Source: Marinimicrococcus sp033875255
Lineage (GTDB): Bacteria; Pseudomonadota; Alphaproteobacteria; Geminicoccales; Geminicoccaceae
DNA: 64,000 bases
Assembly (NCBI GenBank): GCA_033875255.1
Contig: JAWZSN010000012.1
Location: 62,001 to 126,000, forward strand
Reading direction: 5' to 3'
Positions 33,371 to 42,718 of this stretch are shown one piece after another. The notes under the pieces were generated by a model. That model was not told the origin of the DNA and ran no database searches. It was given only the letters and a program-made list of their open reading frames with translations. The position numbers and the translations under genes were made by a program. Positions within the stretch are counted from its first letter, which is position 1; each line of letters starts with the position of its first letter.

Positions 33371-34117
33371 CTAGGCGCCCCCGGCCCGGTGCCGCTGCCG
33401 GGCATCGGCGAAGAGGGCGTGCAGGTCGACGGTTCGCTTCGGCTTGTCGAGCCGCAGCAGGCGCTCGACATGGGCGAGGTGGGCTGCCATGCGCTCGCGA
33501 GCCCGGGCGGGATCGCGCCGCTCGATCGCCTCGAGAACCGCCAGATGCTCGTCGTGCGAGCAGGGAACGGTTCCGGGCGGCTGGTAGAGCGCGAGGATGA
33601 GCGAGGTCCGCGAGACCAGCTCGCCCAGGAACTCGCCCAGCACCTGGTTACCGGCGATGGACGCCAGCTCGCGATGGAAATCGCCGGACAGGCGGATAAC
33701 CTCGTGCCGGTCGGCCTGGCGCTCTGCCGCGTGCTCGCGCGCGAGGCCGGCGCGCAGCCGCGCCAGTTCCGCGTCGGTGCCATGCTCGACGGCGCCGCCG
33801 ACGATCGCTGCCTCGACCAGCCGGCGCGCCTCGAATACCTGGCGTGCCTCCTCCACCGACGGCCGCGCCACCGTGGCGCCGCGGTTGGGGCGCAGCTCGA
33901 CCAGCTTCTCGTGGCCGAGCCGCAGCAGCGCCTTGCGGACCACCGTGCGGCTCGCCGCGAAGGCGGCGGCGAGCGTGTCCTCGGGCAGGGCGGTGCCCGG
34001 TGGGATCCGGTTGTCGACGATGGCGGTGAGCAGCTCGCGGTAGATCCGCGCGTCGCGGGAACAGCGCCCCGGCGAAGCGGGTGTGATGGGGTCGGCCCCG
34101 GCTGCGCCTTGAGGCAT
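33371..34117 (-). CDS. GntR family transcriptional regulator (FCD subfamily)
   Basis: The product is about 248 residues: an N-terminal winged helix (IYRELLTAIVDNRIPPGTAL, with the recognition helix in AAFAASRTVVRKALLRLG) and a C-terminal all-helical FCD ligand domain (FEARRLVEAAIVGGAVEHG). It probably represses a neighbouring catabolic gene and responds to an organic acid. An earlier in-frame ATG would add 69 residues without domain features, so the ATG near the domain start is preferred. It is divergent from the DapA-like aldolase gene at 34339, its likely target, and a palindrome at 34189-34216 lies between them. Confidence 0.82.
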   Translation of the reverse strand: MPQGAAGADPITPASPGRCSRDARIYRELLTAIVDNRIPPGTALPEDTLAAAFAASRTVVRKALLRLGHEKLVELRPNRGATVARPSVEEARQVFEARRLVEAAIVGGAVEHGTDAELARLRAGLAREHAAERQADRHEVIRLSGDFHRELASIAGNQVLGEFLGELVSRTSLILALYQPPGTVPCSHDEHLAVLEAIERRDPARARERMAAHLAHVERLLRLDKPKRTVDLHALFADARQRHRAGGA

Positions 34118-34188
34118 GGAGCATATGTCCCGGCATGCCCCGCGGAAGCACGGCGATCCCTCCTGCAGGGCCGCTCCGCGAGACCTCT

Positions 34189-34216
34189 GGATACGATCTG
34201 GCCCGGCAGTGTATCC
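34189..34216. promoter_or_regulatory. Inverted repeat, candidate GntR operator
   Basis: GGATAC and GTATCC form a perfect six-base inverted repeat separated by 16 bases, in the gap between the divergent GntR and DapA-like genes. FCD-type GntR proteins bind palindromes in such positions, though usually with closer half-sites. Confidence 0.35.
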
Positions 34217-34338
34217 GAAATCCCGCGGCTGCACAGCCGCGCCACGGCGCACCTCCTGTCCTGCCATGCTCTTGCCGAGCCACGGGCCGCGGTGTACCGG
34301 AATGGCGTCGCAAGCATAACGCATGAAGGGAGGCTGCC

Positions 34339-35262
34339 TTGGCGCGTCTCGATTCCGGTGCCGCCGGCGTCTACATCATTGCCGCCACGCCGTTCGCCGA
34401 GAACGGCGCGCTCGATCCCGCGGGCACCGACCGGCTGGTCGAGTGGTACCTGGAGCGCGGCGTCCACGGCATGACGATTCTCGGCCAGATGGGCGAGGCG
34501 CCCAAGCTGACCGCCGAGGAGACGCTGGACTTCGCACGTCGCGTGCTGGCGCGGGTGAACGGCCGCGTGCCGGTAGTGGTGGGCGCTTCCAGCCCCGGCT
34601 TCGCCGCGATGAAAGCACTGACCGACGCCGTCATGGACGCCGGCGCCGCCGGCGTGATGGTGGCCCCGCCGGGCAACCTCAAAGGCGACGAGGCGATCCT
34701 CTCTTATTGCGGCGAGGTCGAGCGGGCGGTCGGCGATGCCCCCTGGGTGCTGCAGGACTTTCCGCTCTCCGGCACGGCGCCGATGACGCCGGCGCTGATC
34801 CGCCGCATCGCCGATTCGTGCCCGTCTTGCGTCATGCTCAAGCACGAGGACTGGCCCGGGCTCGACAAGATCACCGCGCTGCGCCGCATCGAGGCCCAGG
34901 GCGCGCGGCGGCTCAGCATCCTGGTGGGCAATGCCGGCGCGTTCCTGCCCGAGGAGCTGGCGCGCGGTGCCGACGGAGCGATGACCGGCTTCGCCTTTCC
35001 CGAGATGCTGGTGGAGGTCTGCCGGCTGATGGGCGAGGGGAAAAGCGAGCAGGCGCAGGACCTGTTCGACGCCTACCTGCCGCTGGTACGCTTCGAGCAG
35101 CAGCCGGGGCTGGGGCTGGCGATCCGTAAATACGTGCTCATGAAGCGCGGCGCCCTCAGCGGCATGACCATCCGCGCTCCTGCGCCGAAGCTCTCCGAGG
35201 AGACCCGTCTGGAGATCGAGATCCTGTTGGGCCGCCTCGAGCGACGCCTCGCCGCCTTGTAG
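34339..35262 (+). CDS. Dihydrodipicolinate synthase family aldolase/lyase (DapA-like)
   Basis: This 307-residue protein has the class I aldolase TIM-barrel fold. GQMGE at residues 49-53 corresponds to the substrate-carboxylate loop and K168 in VMLKHED is the Schiff-base lysine. The catalytic Tyr of true DapA (in a Y-N-x-P motif) is replaced: the segment reads LQDFPLSG. It is therefore not lysine-pathway DapA but one of the catabolic lyases acting on a keto acid. The start is TTG with GGGAGG five bases ahead. The divergent GntR regulator probably controls it. Confidence 0.8.
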   Translation: MARLDSGAAGVYIIAATPFAENGALDPAGTDRLVEWYLERGVHGMTILGQMGEAPKLTAEETLDFARRVLARVNGRVPVVVGASSPGFAAMKALTDAVMDAGAAGVMVAPPGNLKGDEAILSYCGEVERAVGDAPWVLQDFPLSGTAPMTPALIRRIADSCPSCVMLKHEDWPGLDKITALRRIEAQGARRLSILVGNAGAFLPEELARGADGAMTGFAFPEMLVEVCRLMGEGKSEQAQDLFDAYLPLVRFEQQPGLGLAIRKYVLMKRGALSGMTIRAPAPKLSEETRLEIEILLGRLERRLAAL

Positions 35263-35569
35263 AAGGAAACCTCGCGGACGAGACAAGAAGAAAAGAAAAT
35301 ATCCCTTCACACGACATGAGCCCGTCACCTGGATTTTCGGCGTTCTCTTCCAGACTGCCGGCAGCAAGAACAAGAAGTCGAAGCACCTCTTTGTGATATT
35401 TTAGCAGAAAGAGATGTTTCGACGCTGTCTTCTCGAACTTTCTCCAGCAAGGACAACATAACGTTATTTTATTGAAATTTTACTGAAAGATTTCCTATGT
35501 TTCTCCTTGAAGCAACGCGAAATTCAACTAAAAATTCTGGCATAGCTCATCAGTGAGGCAGAGAAGCCA
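35263..35569. other. AT-rich intergenic stretch before the sulfatase
   Basis: About 307 bases with much lower GC than the neighbours, including runs such as GAAAAGAAAATATCCC and TAACGTTATTTTATTG. No gene was found. It probably holds the sulfatase promoter. Confidence 0.5.
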
Positions 35570-37198
35570 ATGAAACGTCGTGACGTTCTGCGTGCCGCGT
35601 CGGTGGCCGCGCCGGCTATCATGTCCCTCGGCTTGGACCGGGAAGCGGAAGCGGCGCGCCGCAAGCCGATGAACATCATCCTGTTCCTCACCGACCAGGA
35701 GCGTGCGATCCAGCACTTTCCCGAGGGGTGGGCAGAGCAGAACCTGCCGGGGATGCAGCGGCTGCAGCAAAACGGCCTGACCTTCGAGAACGCCTTCTGC
35801 TCCTCCTGCATGTGCTCGCCCAGCCGCGCCAGCCTGCTCACCGGTCTCTTTCCCGCCCAGCACCAGGTGAAGGACACCCTGACCTTCGGAATGGAATATT
35901 CCGACCTGGAGCAGGAACTGCCGCGCAACGTGCCGAACCTGGCGACGATCATGCGCAAGGCCGGCTACGACGTGGTCTACAAGGGCAAGTGGCACACCGC
36001 AAAGCCGCTGAGCGATCCGCAGACCGAGAACGAGGCGCTTCTCGCCTGGGAGCCGCGCGATCTCGCCGTCTACGGCTTCGACCGCTGGACCGAGCCCGAT
36101 GCCGGCGAGAACCAGAACATCGTCCAGTTCGGCGGCGGCACGGCGAACAACGACGAGCGCTACATGACCGGCGAGACGCTGCACGGCCCCAAGCAGGAGG
36201 GCGTGCTCGACTATCTCCGTTCGGTAAACCCCCGCAAGCCGTTCTGCCTGATCGTCTCGCTGGTCAACCCGCACGACGTCCTGGCCTATCCCCGGACCTG
36301 GAAGATCGGCGGCTACGAGTCTGACGACTGGATCCAGGGCGATATCGGCCTGCCGGAGACCTGGGACGAGGATCTGAGCACCAAGCCGACAGTGCAGCAG
36401 CAGTTCCTGGACACGCTCAAGATCGGGCTCGGCCCGCTGCCCACGGAGGACGACAAGCGCGCCTACGTGAACTTCTACGGCAATCTGCTCAAGCACATCG
36501 ACGCCTACCTCGTCGACATGCTGGACGTGCTGGAGGAGCAGGACCTCCTCGAGGACACGCTGGTGATCCGCTCCTCGGACCACGGCGAGATGGCGATGGC
36601 GCATGGCGGCATGCGCCAGAAGATGTTCAATGCCTACGAGGAATCGCTGCGCGTCCCGCTCATCTACTCGAACCCCCGCCTCTATCCGCAGCCGCGCCGC
36701 AGCGACGCCCTGGTGAGCCATGTCGACCTCCTGCCGACGCTGGCGGATTTCCTCGGCATGCGGCGGCGTCGCATCTGGGAGGGCGTGAGCTACGCGCCGC
36801 TCTTGCTGGATCCGGCGGCGCCGGCGCCGCAGGACCATGTACTCTATACCTATGACGATATCCGGGCCGGACAGGACACCGACCAACTGGTCGATCCCCC
36901 CAACCGCATCGTCACGATCCGCGAGGGCCGCTGGAAGCTGTCACGCTATTTCGATGCCGACGGGAACGTTCCCGACCAGTGGGAGATGTACGATCTCCAG
37001 GAGGATCCGCTGGAGCGGGACAATCTCGCCCGGCCCGGCTACAGGGGAACCCAGGAGCAGACGACCGCACGCTTCCGGCTGAAGCTGAAGCTGGAGGCGC
37101 AGCAGGCGAGACGCCTGCAGCCGCTGCGCCGCAAGCTCGTTCCCGTGCCGACGGGTGCGTCCAGCGGAAAGCGCCAGGCACGCCGGGTGAAGACCTGA
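35570..37198 (+). CDS. Sulfatase, type I, probably Tat-exported
   Basis: This 542-residue protein has an N-terminal twin-arginine motif (MKRRDVLRAASVAAPAIM) that suggests export through Tat, then the sulfatase domain. The active-site signature is CSPSRASLLTG with C82 as the formylglycine precursor, so it needs a formylglycine-generating enzyme, which was not seen in this window. Metal-binding acidic residues lie in LFLTDQE and in SSDHGEMAMAHG. The layout resembles choline- or aryl-sulfatases. It may release sulfate from an organic ester. An ABC importer for a polar compound begins 140 bases downstream. A basic tail closes the protein. Confidence 0.87.
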   Translation: MKRRDVLRAASVAAPAIMSLGLDREAEAARRKPMNIILFLTDQERAIQHFPEGWAEQNLPGMQRLQQNGLTFENAFCSSCMCSPSRASLLTGLFPAQHQVKDTLTFGMEYSDLEQELPRNVPNLATIMRKAGYDVVYKGKWHTAKPLSDPQTENEALLAWEPRDLAVYGFDRWTEPDAGENQNIVQFGGGTANNDERYMTGETLHGPKQEGVLDYLRSVNPRKPFCLIVSLVNPHDVLAYPRTWKIGGYESDDWIQGDIGLPETWDEDLSTKPTVQQQFLDTLKIGLGPLPTEDDKRAYVNFYGNLLKHIDAYLVDMLDVLEEQDLLEDTLVIRSSDHGEMAMAHGGMRQKMFNAYEESLRVPLIYSNPRLYPQPRRSDALVSHVDLLPTLADFLGMRRRRIWEGVSYAPLLLDPAAPAPQDHVLYTYDDIRAGQDTDQLVDPPNRIVTIREGRWKLSRYFDADGNVPDQWEMYDLQEDPLERDNLARPGYRGTQEQTTARFRLKLKLEAQQARRLQPLRRKLVPVPTGASSGKRQARRVKT

Positions 37199-37295
37199 CG
37201 GAGCAGGCGATCGTGCCGCCCGCCTGGAGCTGCGTGCGGTAGGTGGTTCTGCCGGACAGGGATGCGGTGCTAGAAGGATTCCGAACCGACAATCA

Positions 37296-37317
37296 GGGGC
37301 CCCGCAAAGGGGTCCCC
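37296..37317 (+). promoter_or_regulatory. G/C-block hairpin in the leader of the amino acid binding protein gene
   Basis: GGGGCCCC and GGGGTCCCC pair around the loop GCAAA with one bulged base, followed by a run of seven A. It lies 22 bases before the start codon. Because A, not T, follows, it is not a plus-strand terminator. It could shape the translation start or regulate it. Confidence 0.45.
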
Positions 37318-37338
37318 AAAAAAAGGGAAGGCACGCCG

Positions 37339-38184
37339 ATGAGAATGAAGGAATCCCTGACAGCACTGGCCGGAGCGGTGTGCGTGGTCGCGGCGGCGGG
37401 TGCCGCCGAGGCTGCCTGCACGCTCAAGACGGCCGTGGACGGCACCTTCGCGCCGCATGCCATGCCGACCCTCGACGGCAAGACCGAAGGCTTCAACATC
37501 GATCTCGCCCAGGAGATCGGCAAGCGGCTGGGATGCGAGGTGACCGTCACCTCGGCCCAGTATTCAGGGCTCCTGCCGGCCATGCAGGCCGGCACCTACG
37601 ACTTCATCGCGGCACCGACCACGGTGACCGAGGAACGCGCCGGGCAGATGCTCTTCACTGAGGGCTATCTGAACACCGACTATCAGTTCCTCACCAAGAA
37701 GGGCGCGCCCGAGGTCAAGAGCCTCGAGGAGCTCAAGGGCAAGACCATCTCGGTCAACAAGGGCTCGGCCTACGACGCCTGGGCGCGCAAGATGGCCGAG
37801 CAGGTGGGCTGGGAGGTCGAGTCCTACGGCACCAACACGGATGCGGTGCAGGCCGTGCTCTCGGGCCGCGCGTTCGCCAACGTGGCCGGCCAGACGGTCA
37901 TCCAGTACGCCGCCAAGCGCAACCCGCAGCTCCAGCTCTCCTACTACCACTCGACCGGCCTGGTCTGGTCGATGCCCTTCCCCAAGGGCAGCGAGGAGCT
38001 GCGCAACAAGGTCGAGAACGCGCTTGAGTGCATGAAGAAGGACGGCACCATCGCCGCCATGAGCGAGCAGTGGTTCGGCGTCACCCCCAAGGAGGGCGAC
38101 GCGGCGGTCACCGTCTATCCGGGCTACGGCGTGCCCGGCATGCCGGGCTATGACGACACCGCGCACGAGCCGAGCTGCGGCTGA
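37339..38184 (+). CDS. Amino acid-type ABC transporter substrate-binding protein
   Basis: The 281-residue protein has a signal peptide (MRMKESLTALAGAVCVVAAA, cleavage after AAEA) and the type II binding fold of the glutamine/histidine/arginine group (GFNIDLAQEIGKRLGCEVTV, then APTTVTEERAGQMLFT). It has Cys residues that may form disulphides. The ATG is preceded by GGGAAGG. It heads a four-gene importer operon and would present a polar amino acid or a carbamoyl amino acid to the permeases at 38952 and 39620. Confidence 0.88.
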   Translation: MRMKESLTALAGAVCVVAAAGAAEAACTLKTAVDGTFAPHAMPTLDGKTEGFNIDLAQEIGKRLGCEVTVTSAQYSGLLPAMQAGTYDFIAAPTTVTEERAGQMLFTEGYLNTDYQFLTKKGAPEVKSLEELKGKTISVNKGSAYDAWARKMAEQVGWEVESYGTNTDAVQAVLSGRAFANVAGQTVIQYAAKRNPQLQLSYYHSTGLVWSMPFPKGSEELRNKVENALECMKKDGTIAAMSEQWFGVTPKEGDAAVTVYPGYGVPGMPGYDDTAHEPSCG

Positions 38185-38197
38185 CGGGTTCCCTCAA

Positions 38198-38935
<738 letters not shown>

Positions 38936-38951
38936 GGCCGGAGGGCGCCCC

Positions 38952-39632
38952 ATGACCGGCCTCGACCGGTTTCTCGACACGTTTTTCAATACCGAGGTGA
39001 TGGCCCGCTACCTGCCGGCCATCGCCGAAGGCTTCCTCGTCACCGTCTGGCTGGCGCTGCTGGTGGTGCTGGCCGGCATCGGCCTCGGCCTGGTGCTGGC
39101 GATGCTCCGCTCGCTGCGCTTTCGGCCCTTCAACGCGCTGCTCGTCCTCTATGTCGACCTGCTGCGCGCCCTGCCGCCTTTGGTGCTGATCCTGCTGGTC
39201 TATTTCGGCCTGCCCAATCTCGGCATCTCCATCGGCAACTTCGTCACCGTCTGGCTGGTGCTCTCGCTGGTCCTCTCGGCCTTCGCCGAGGAGATCTTCT
39301 GGGCCGGCATCACCAGCGTGCCGCCGGGCCAGTGGCAGGCTGCCCGCTCGACCGGGCTGGGCTATCTCCAGACGCTCGTCTACGTGGTCATGCCCCAGGC
39401 GGTGCGGCTCACCATCCCGCCGCTCACCAACCGCACCATCGCCATCACCAAGAACACCGCGCTGGGCACGGTGATCGGCGTGGGCGAGATCCTCAACCAG
39501 GCGACCACCGCGCAGTCCTTCTCGGGCAATGCCTCGCCGCTGGTGCTGGGTGCGGTGGCCTACCTGCTCCTCTTCATCCCCGTGGTGGCCTTCGGCCGCT
39601 GGGTCGAGACGAGGTTCGCATGGAAGCGCTGA
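38952..39632 (+). CDS. Amino acid-type ABC transporter permease 1
   Basis: The 226-residue membrane protein has about five spans, the family stretch LRALPPLVLILLVYFGLP and the EAA-type loop ITSVPPGQWQAARSTGLGYLQ. It is a HisM/GlnP-type permease. It starts at an ATG 16 bases after the ATPase stop and overlaps the second permease by 13 bases. Confidence 0.9.
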   Translation: MTGLDRFLDTFFNTEVMARYLPAIAEGFLVTVWLALLVVLAGIGLGLVLAMLRSLRFRPFNALLVLYVDLLRALPPLVLILLVYFGLPNLGISIGNFVTVWLVLSLVLSAFAEEIFWAGITSVPPGQWQAARSTGLGYLQTLVYVVMPQAVRLTIPPLTNRTIAITKNTALGTVIGVGEILNQATTAQSFSGNASPLVLGAVAYLLLFIPVVAFGRWVETRFAWKR

Positions 39633-40285
39633 TCGAGAACTTCTTCAACATCGAGATCATGCGCCAGTCGCTGCCCTTCCTGCTGCGCGGCTTCGGCATG
39701 ACGCTTCTGCTCTGCCTTCTCGTCATACCGCTGGGCTTCGTGGGCGGGCTCGCGGTGGCGCTGCTCTCGGGCGTGAAGAACCGGCCCGTGCGCTGGCTGA
39801 TGATCGCCTATGTGGATCTTTTCCGCGCCCTGCCGCCCTTGGTGCTGCTGATCTTCATCTATGCGGGCCTGCCCTTCGCCGGGATCGAGCTGCCGCCGCT
39901 GGTCTCCGTGTCGATCGCCTTCCTGCTCAACACGTCGAGCTATTTCGGCGAGATCTTCCGGGCCGGAATCGAGAGCGTGCCCAAGGGCCAGAGCGAGGCC
40001 GCCCGCTCCACCGGGCTTTCGGCCACCCAGACCATGACCTGGGTGGTCCTGCCCCAGGCCACCCGCAACGTCCTGCCCGACCTCCTCTCCAACACGCTGG
40101 AGGTCGCCAAGCTCACCAGCCTCGCCAGCGTGGTGGCTTTCCAGGAGCTGCTCTACGCTGCCGACATGGCACGCTCCATCACCTACAACGCCTCGCCCAT
40201 CGTCATGGCGGCAGGCTTCTATCTGCTGCTGCTGTGGCCGCTGGTCCGCCTGCTGAGCCTGGCCGAGCGGCGGCTGGCGAGCTGA
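39620..40285 (+). CDS. Amino acid-type ABC transporter permease 2
   Basis: The 221-residue membrane protein has about five spans and the same family stretches as permease 1 (FRALPPLVLLIFIYAGLP and GIESVPKGQSEAARSTGLS), so the two are paralogues that form a heterodimeric channel. Its start overlaps permease 1. A dehydrogenase follows after ten bases. Confidence 0.9.
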   Translation: MEALIENFFNIEIMRQSLPFLLRGFGMTLLLCLLVIPLGFVGGLAVALLSGVKNRPVRWLMIAYVDLFRALPPLVLLIFIYAGLPFAGIELPPLVSVSIAFLLNTSSYFGEIFRAGIESVPKGQSEAARSTGLSATQTMTWVVLPQATRNVLPDLLSNTLEVAKLTSLASVVAFQELLYAADMARSITYNASPIVMAAGFYLLLLWPLVRLLSLAERRLAS

Positions 40286-40295
40286 GGGGAAGGCG

Positions 40296-41042
40296 ATGAC
40301 GGCCATGGGAACCTTCGTGGTGGCGGGTGCGGCCTCCGATATCGGCAAGGCGGTGGCGCGGCTGGCGGCAGCGCGCGGCTGGACGCCGGCACTGCTGGAC
40401 ATCGACCCCCGCCTCGACGACTTCCGCCGGGAGCTCGAGGCAGAGGGCATCGCCGCCCGCGCCTTTGCCCTCGATATCACCGACGAGGCCCGGGTCGCCG
40501 AGGCCGCCGACGAGATCGCCGCCGCCATGCCGCCGGTGGGCGCCCTGTGCGGTGCGGCCGCCACCCGCGACCGCGACACGCCGCTGACCACCGAGGCCAT
40601 CCCCGCCTGGCGCCGGACCATCGAGGTCAACCTGGTGGGTGCGGCGATCCTCGCCGCCGCCTTCACCCCTCACCTGGCGCGCGCGAAGGGTGCAGCCGTG
40701 TTCGTGGCCTCGCAGCTCGCCCATGTGGGCCAGGCGCAGCGCAGCGCCTACTGCGCCTCCAAGGCCGGGCTTTTGGGCATGGTGCGGGCGCTGGCGCTCG
40801 AGCACGCCGCAGCCGGCGTGCGGTTCGCCACGGTCTCGCCTGCTGGTGTCGAGACCGAGCGGCTCACCTGGCGCTTCGGCACCATGGAGGCCGCTCGCGC
40901 CGCCATGGTGGAGAGTCACCCCATGGGCCGCCTCGCCTTGCCGGAGGAGGTGGCCCGGGCCGTCCTCTTCCTCGCGAGCGGGGAGGCCTCCTATGTCACC
41001 GGCACCGACCTTCTGGTCGATGGTGCCTTCACGGCGCGCTGA
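40296..41042 (+). CDS. Short-chain dehydrogenase/reductase
   Basis: This 248-residue protein has the SDR plan: a nucleotide-binding turn VAGAASDIGKAV, a variant of the usual T-G-x3-G-x-G, a catalytic Ser in FVASQLAHV, the YCASK active-site motif and a C-terminal YVTGTDLLVDGAF. It would oxidise or reduce an alcohol or keto group with NAD(P). The ATG follows GAGGGGAAGG. It is coupled to the ABC importer upstream and the carbamoylase downstream, which suggests a catabolic unit. The substrate is unknown. Confidence 0.85.
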   Translation: MTAMGTFVVAGAASDIGKAVARLAAARGWTPALLDIDPRLDDFRRELEAEGIAARAFALDITDEARVAEAADEIAAAMPPVGALCGAAATRDRDTPLTTEAIPAWRRTIEVNLVGAAILAAAFTPHLARAKGAAVFVASQLAHVGQAQRSAYCASKAGLLGMVRALALEHAAAGVRFATVSPAGVETERLTWRFGTMEAARAAMVESHPMGRLALPEEVARAVLFLASGEASYVTGTDLLVDGAFTAR

Positions 41043-41076
41043 AGGCGCGCCGTCCTTTTGGGAGAGACAGTCAGAC

Positions 41077-42009
41077 ATGCGTAACGTCAGGGTCGGCGCC
41101 GCCCAGATCGGCGGAATCCAGAAAGCGGAGAGCCGCGCGCAGGTGGTCGAGCGGATGCTGGCGCTTCTCGAGCAGGCGAAGGCGCAGGGCTGCGATCTCG
41201 TGGTCTATCCCGAGCTCACCCTCACCACCTTCTTCCCGCGCTGGTACATGACCGACCAGGCCGAGATCGACATCTGGTTCGAGCGGGAGATGCCGGGGCC
41301 GGAGACGCAAAAGCTCTTCGACAAGGCGAAGGAGTACGGAATCGGCTTTTCCTTCGGCTATGCCGAGCTGACGCCGGAGGGCCGCCACTTCAACACCTCG
41401 ATCATCGTCGACAAGGAAGGCAGGATCTCCGGCAAGTATCGCAAGATCCACCTGCCCGGCCACGACGAGTTCGACACCGAGCGCGCCTTCCAGCATCTGG
41501 AGAAGCGCTATTTCGAGCCGGGCGACATGGGCTTTCCGGTGTTCCGCACCATGGGCGGCATCATGGGCATGTGCATCTGCAACGACCGCCGCTGGCCCGA
41601 GACCTGGCGGGTCATGGGCCTGCAGGGCGTGGAGATGGTCGTGCTGGGCTACAACACCCCCAGCGTGAACAGCCAGAAGGCTGAGGAAGGGCCGGAGAAG
41701 CGCCTGTTCCACAACCGCCTCTCGGTGCAGGCCGGCGCCTACCAGAACAGCTGCTGGGGTGTGGCCGTCGCCAAGGCCGGCGACGAGGACGGCCATCACC
41801 TCATCGGCGGCACGCTCATCGTCGATCCCAACGGCGAGATCGTGGTGGAGGCCAAGACGGAAGGCGACGAGCTGATCGTGGCCGACTGCGATCTGGATGC
41901 CACCCGCTTCGGCAAGGAGACCATCTTCGACTTCAAGCGCCACCGGCGCATCGAGCATTACGGCCTGATCTCGAGCCAGACCGGCGTCGTGCTCCCCCCG
42001 GAGAGCTGA
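41077..42009 (+). CDS. N-carbamoyl-D-amino-acid hydrolase (nitrilase superfamily)
   Basis: The 310-residue protein matches the D-carbamoylase group of the nitrilase superfamily. The catalytic triad is visible as E46 in YPELTLTTFFPRW, K123 in KYRKIHLPGH and C168 in CICNDRRWPETW. The EKRYFEPGDMGFPVF stretch is also typical. It would cleave N-carbamoyl-D-amino acids to the free D-amino acid, ammonia and carbon dioxide, the last step of hydantoin use. It lies just after an amino acid-type importer and an SDR gene, so imported carbamoyl compounds are plausible substrates. The ATG follows GGGAGAG. Confidence 0.87.
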   Translation: MRNVRVGAAQIGGIQKAESRAQVVERMLALLEQAKAQGCDLVVYPELTLTTFFPRWYMTDQAEIDIWFEREMPGPETQKLFDKAKEYGIGFSFGYAELTPEGRHFNTSIIVDKEGRISGKYRKIHLPGHDEFDTERAFQHLEKRYFEPGDMGFPVFRTMGGIMGMCICNDRRWPETWRVMGLQGVEMVVLGYNTPSVNSQKAEEGPEKRLFHNRLSVQAGAYQNSCWGVAVAKAGDEDGHHLIGGTLIVDPNGEIVVEAKTEGDELIVADCDLDATRFGKETIFDFKRHRRIEHYGLISSQTGVVLPPES

Positions 42010-42011
42010 GC

Positions 42012-42635
42012 TTGCGCCTCGCCTTCGAGGATCTGGCGCCCAAGGAGCGCTACAAGCTCCTCGTGGCGCTGGTGGTGCCGCGCCCCATAGCGCTGGTCAC
42101 CACGCTCGACGCGGAGGGGGTGGCGAACGCCGCCCCCTTCAGCTTCTTCAACGTCTTTTCCGAGGACCCGGCGCTGGTGGTCCTGGGCATCGAGCGCCAC
42201 CCCGAGCGCGGCCGCAAGGACACCGCCGCCAACATCGCCCGCTCCGGCGAGTTTGTCGTCAATCTCGTGGACGAGGCCCTGGCCCCCGCCATGAACGTCT
42301 GCGCCGTGGATTTTCCCCCCGGCACCAGCGAGCTGGAAGCCGCCGGCCTCACCCTCGCCCCTTCCACCTCGATCAGCCCCGGCCGCATCGCCGAGGCCCC
42401 CGCCGCCCTCGAATGCCGCCACTGGCAGACCATCGAGGTGAAGAACGGCCGCGAGCTCGTCATCGGCGAGGTCACCGACCTCCACACCCGCGACGGCCTC
42501 ATCGACCCCGCCACCCTGCGCGTCGACTGGCAGGCCTACCACCCGGTGGGCCGGCTGTTCGCCAACCTCTACTGCAAGACGGGCGACACCTTCGAGCTCG
42601 TGCGGCAGAGCTGGGAGGAGTGGGGGCGAACCTGA
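42012..42635 (+). CDS. Flavin reductase-like domain protein (DIM6/NTAB family)
   Basis: This 207-residue protein belongs to the FMN-binding split-barrel flavin reductase-like family. The pattern PRPIALVTTLDAEGVANAAPFSFFN near residue 23 is characteristic, and the C-terminal VGRLFANLYCKTGDTFEL is typical of this subgroup. It could supply reduced flavin or act as an FMN-dependent oxidoreductase. The start is TTG two bases after the carbamoylase stop, with GGAG shortly upstream, so it is co-translated with it. Its partner enzyme is not evident here. Confidence 0.8.
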   Translation: MRLAFEDLAPKERYKLLVALVVPRPIALVTTLDAEGVANAAPFSFFNVFSEDPALVVLGIERHPERGRKDTAANIARSGEFVVNLVDEALAPAMNVCAVDFPPGTSELEAAGLTLAPSTSISPGRIAEAPAALECRHWQTIEVKNGRELVIGEVTDLHTRDGLIDPATLRVDWQAYHPVGRLFANLYCKTGDTFELVRQSWEEWGRT

Positions 42636-42656
42636 ATTGGCCGCATCGAGACCGAC

Positions 42657-42684
42657 TTGCCTTAAATAAGATCGGTTAAGGTAA
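42657..42684. terminator. AT-rich stem-loop at the left edge of the toxin-antitoxin island
   Basis: TTGCCTTAA pairs with TTAAGGTAA with one mismatch (G-T pairing in one strand) around a ten-base loop. It lies between the ends of two convergent units, where base composition shifts from GC-rich to AT-rich. It may end transcription from either side. Confidence 0.4.
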
Positions 42685-42718
42685 TCTCGCAAACTCTACA
42701 CCCACACAAATCACTTCG

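Noticed and set aside
34339..35262. Lysine-pathway dihydrodipicolinate synthase (dapA)
   Set aside because: The catalytic Tyr motif is replaced and the gene is beside a GntR regulator, so a catabolic role is more likely.
37296..37324. Intrinsic terminator after the sulfatase
   Set aside because: The stem is followed by A residues, not T, on the plus strand, and it sits too close to the next start codon.
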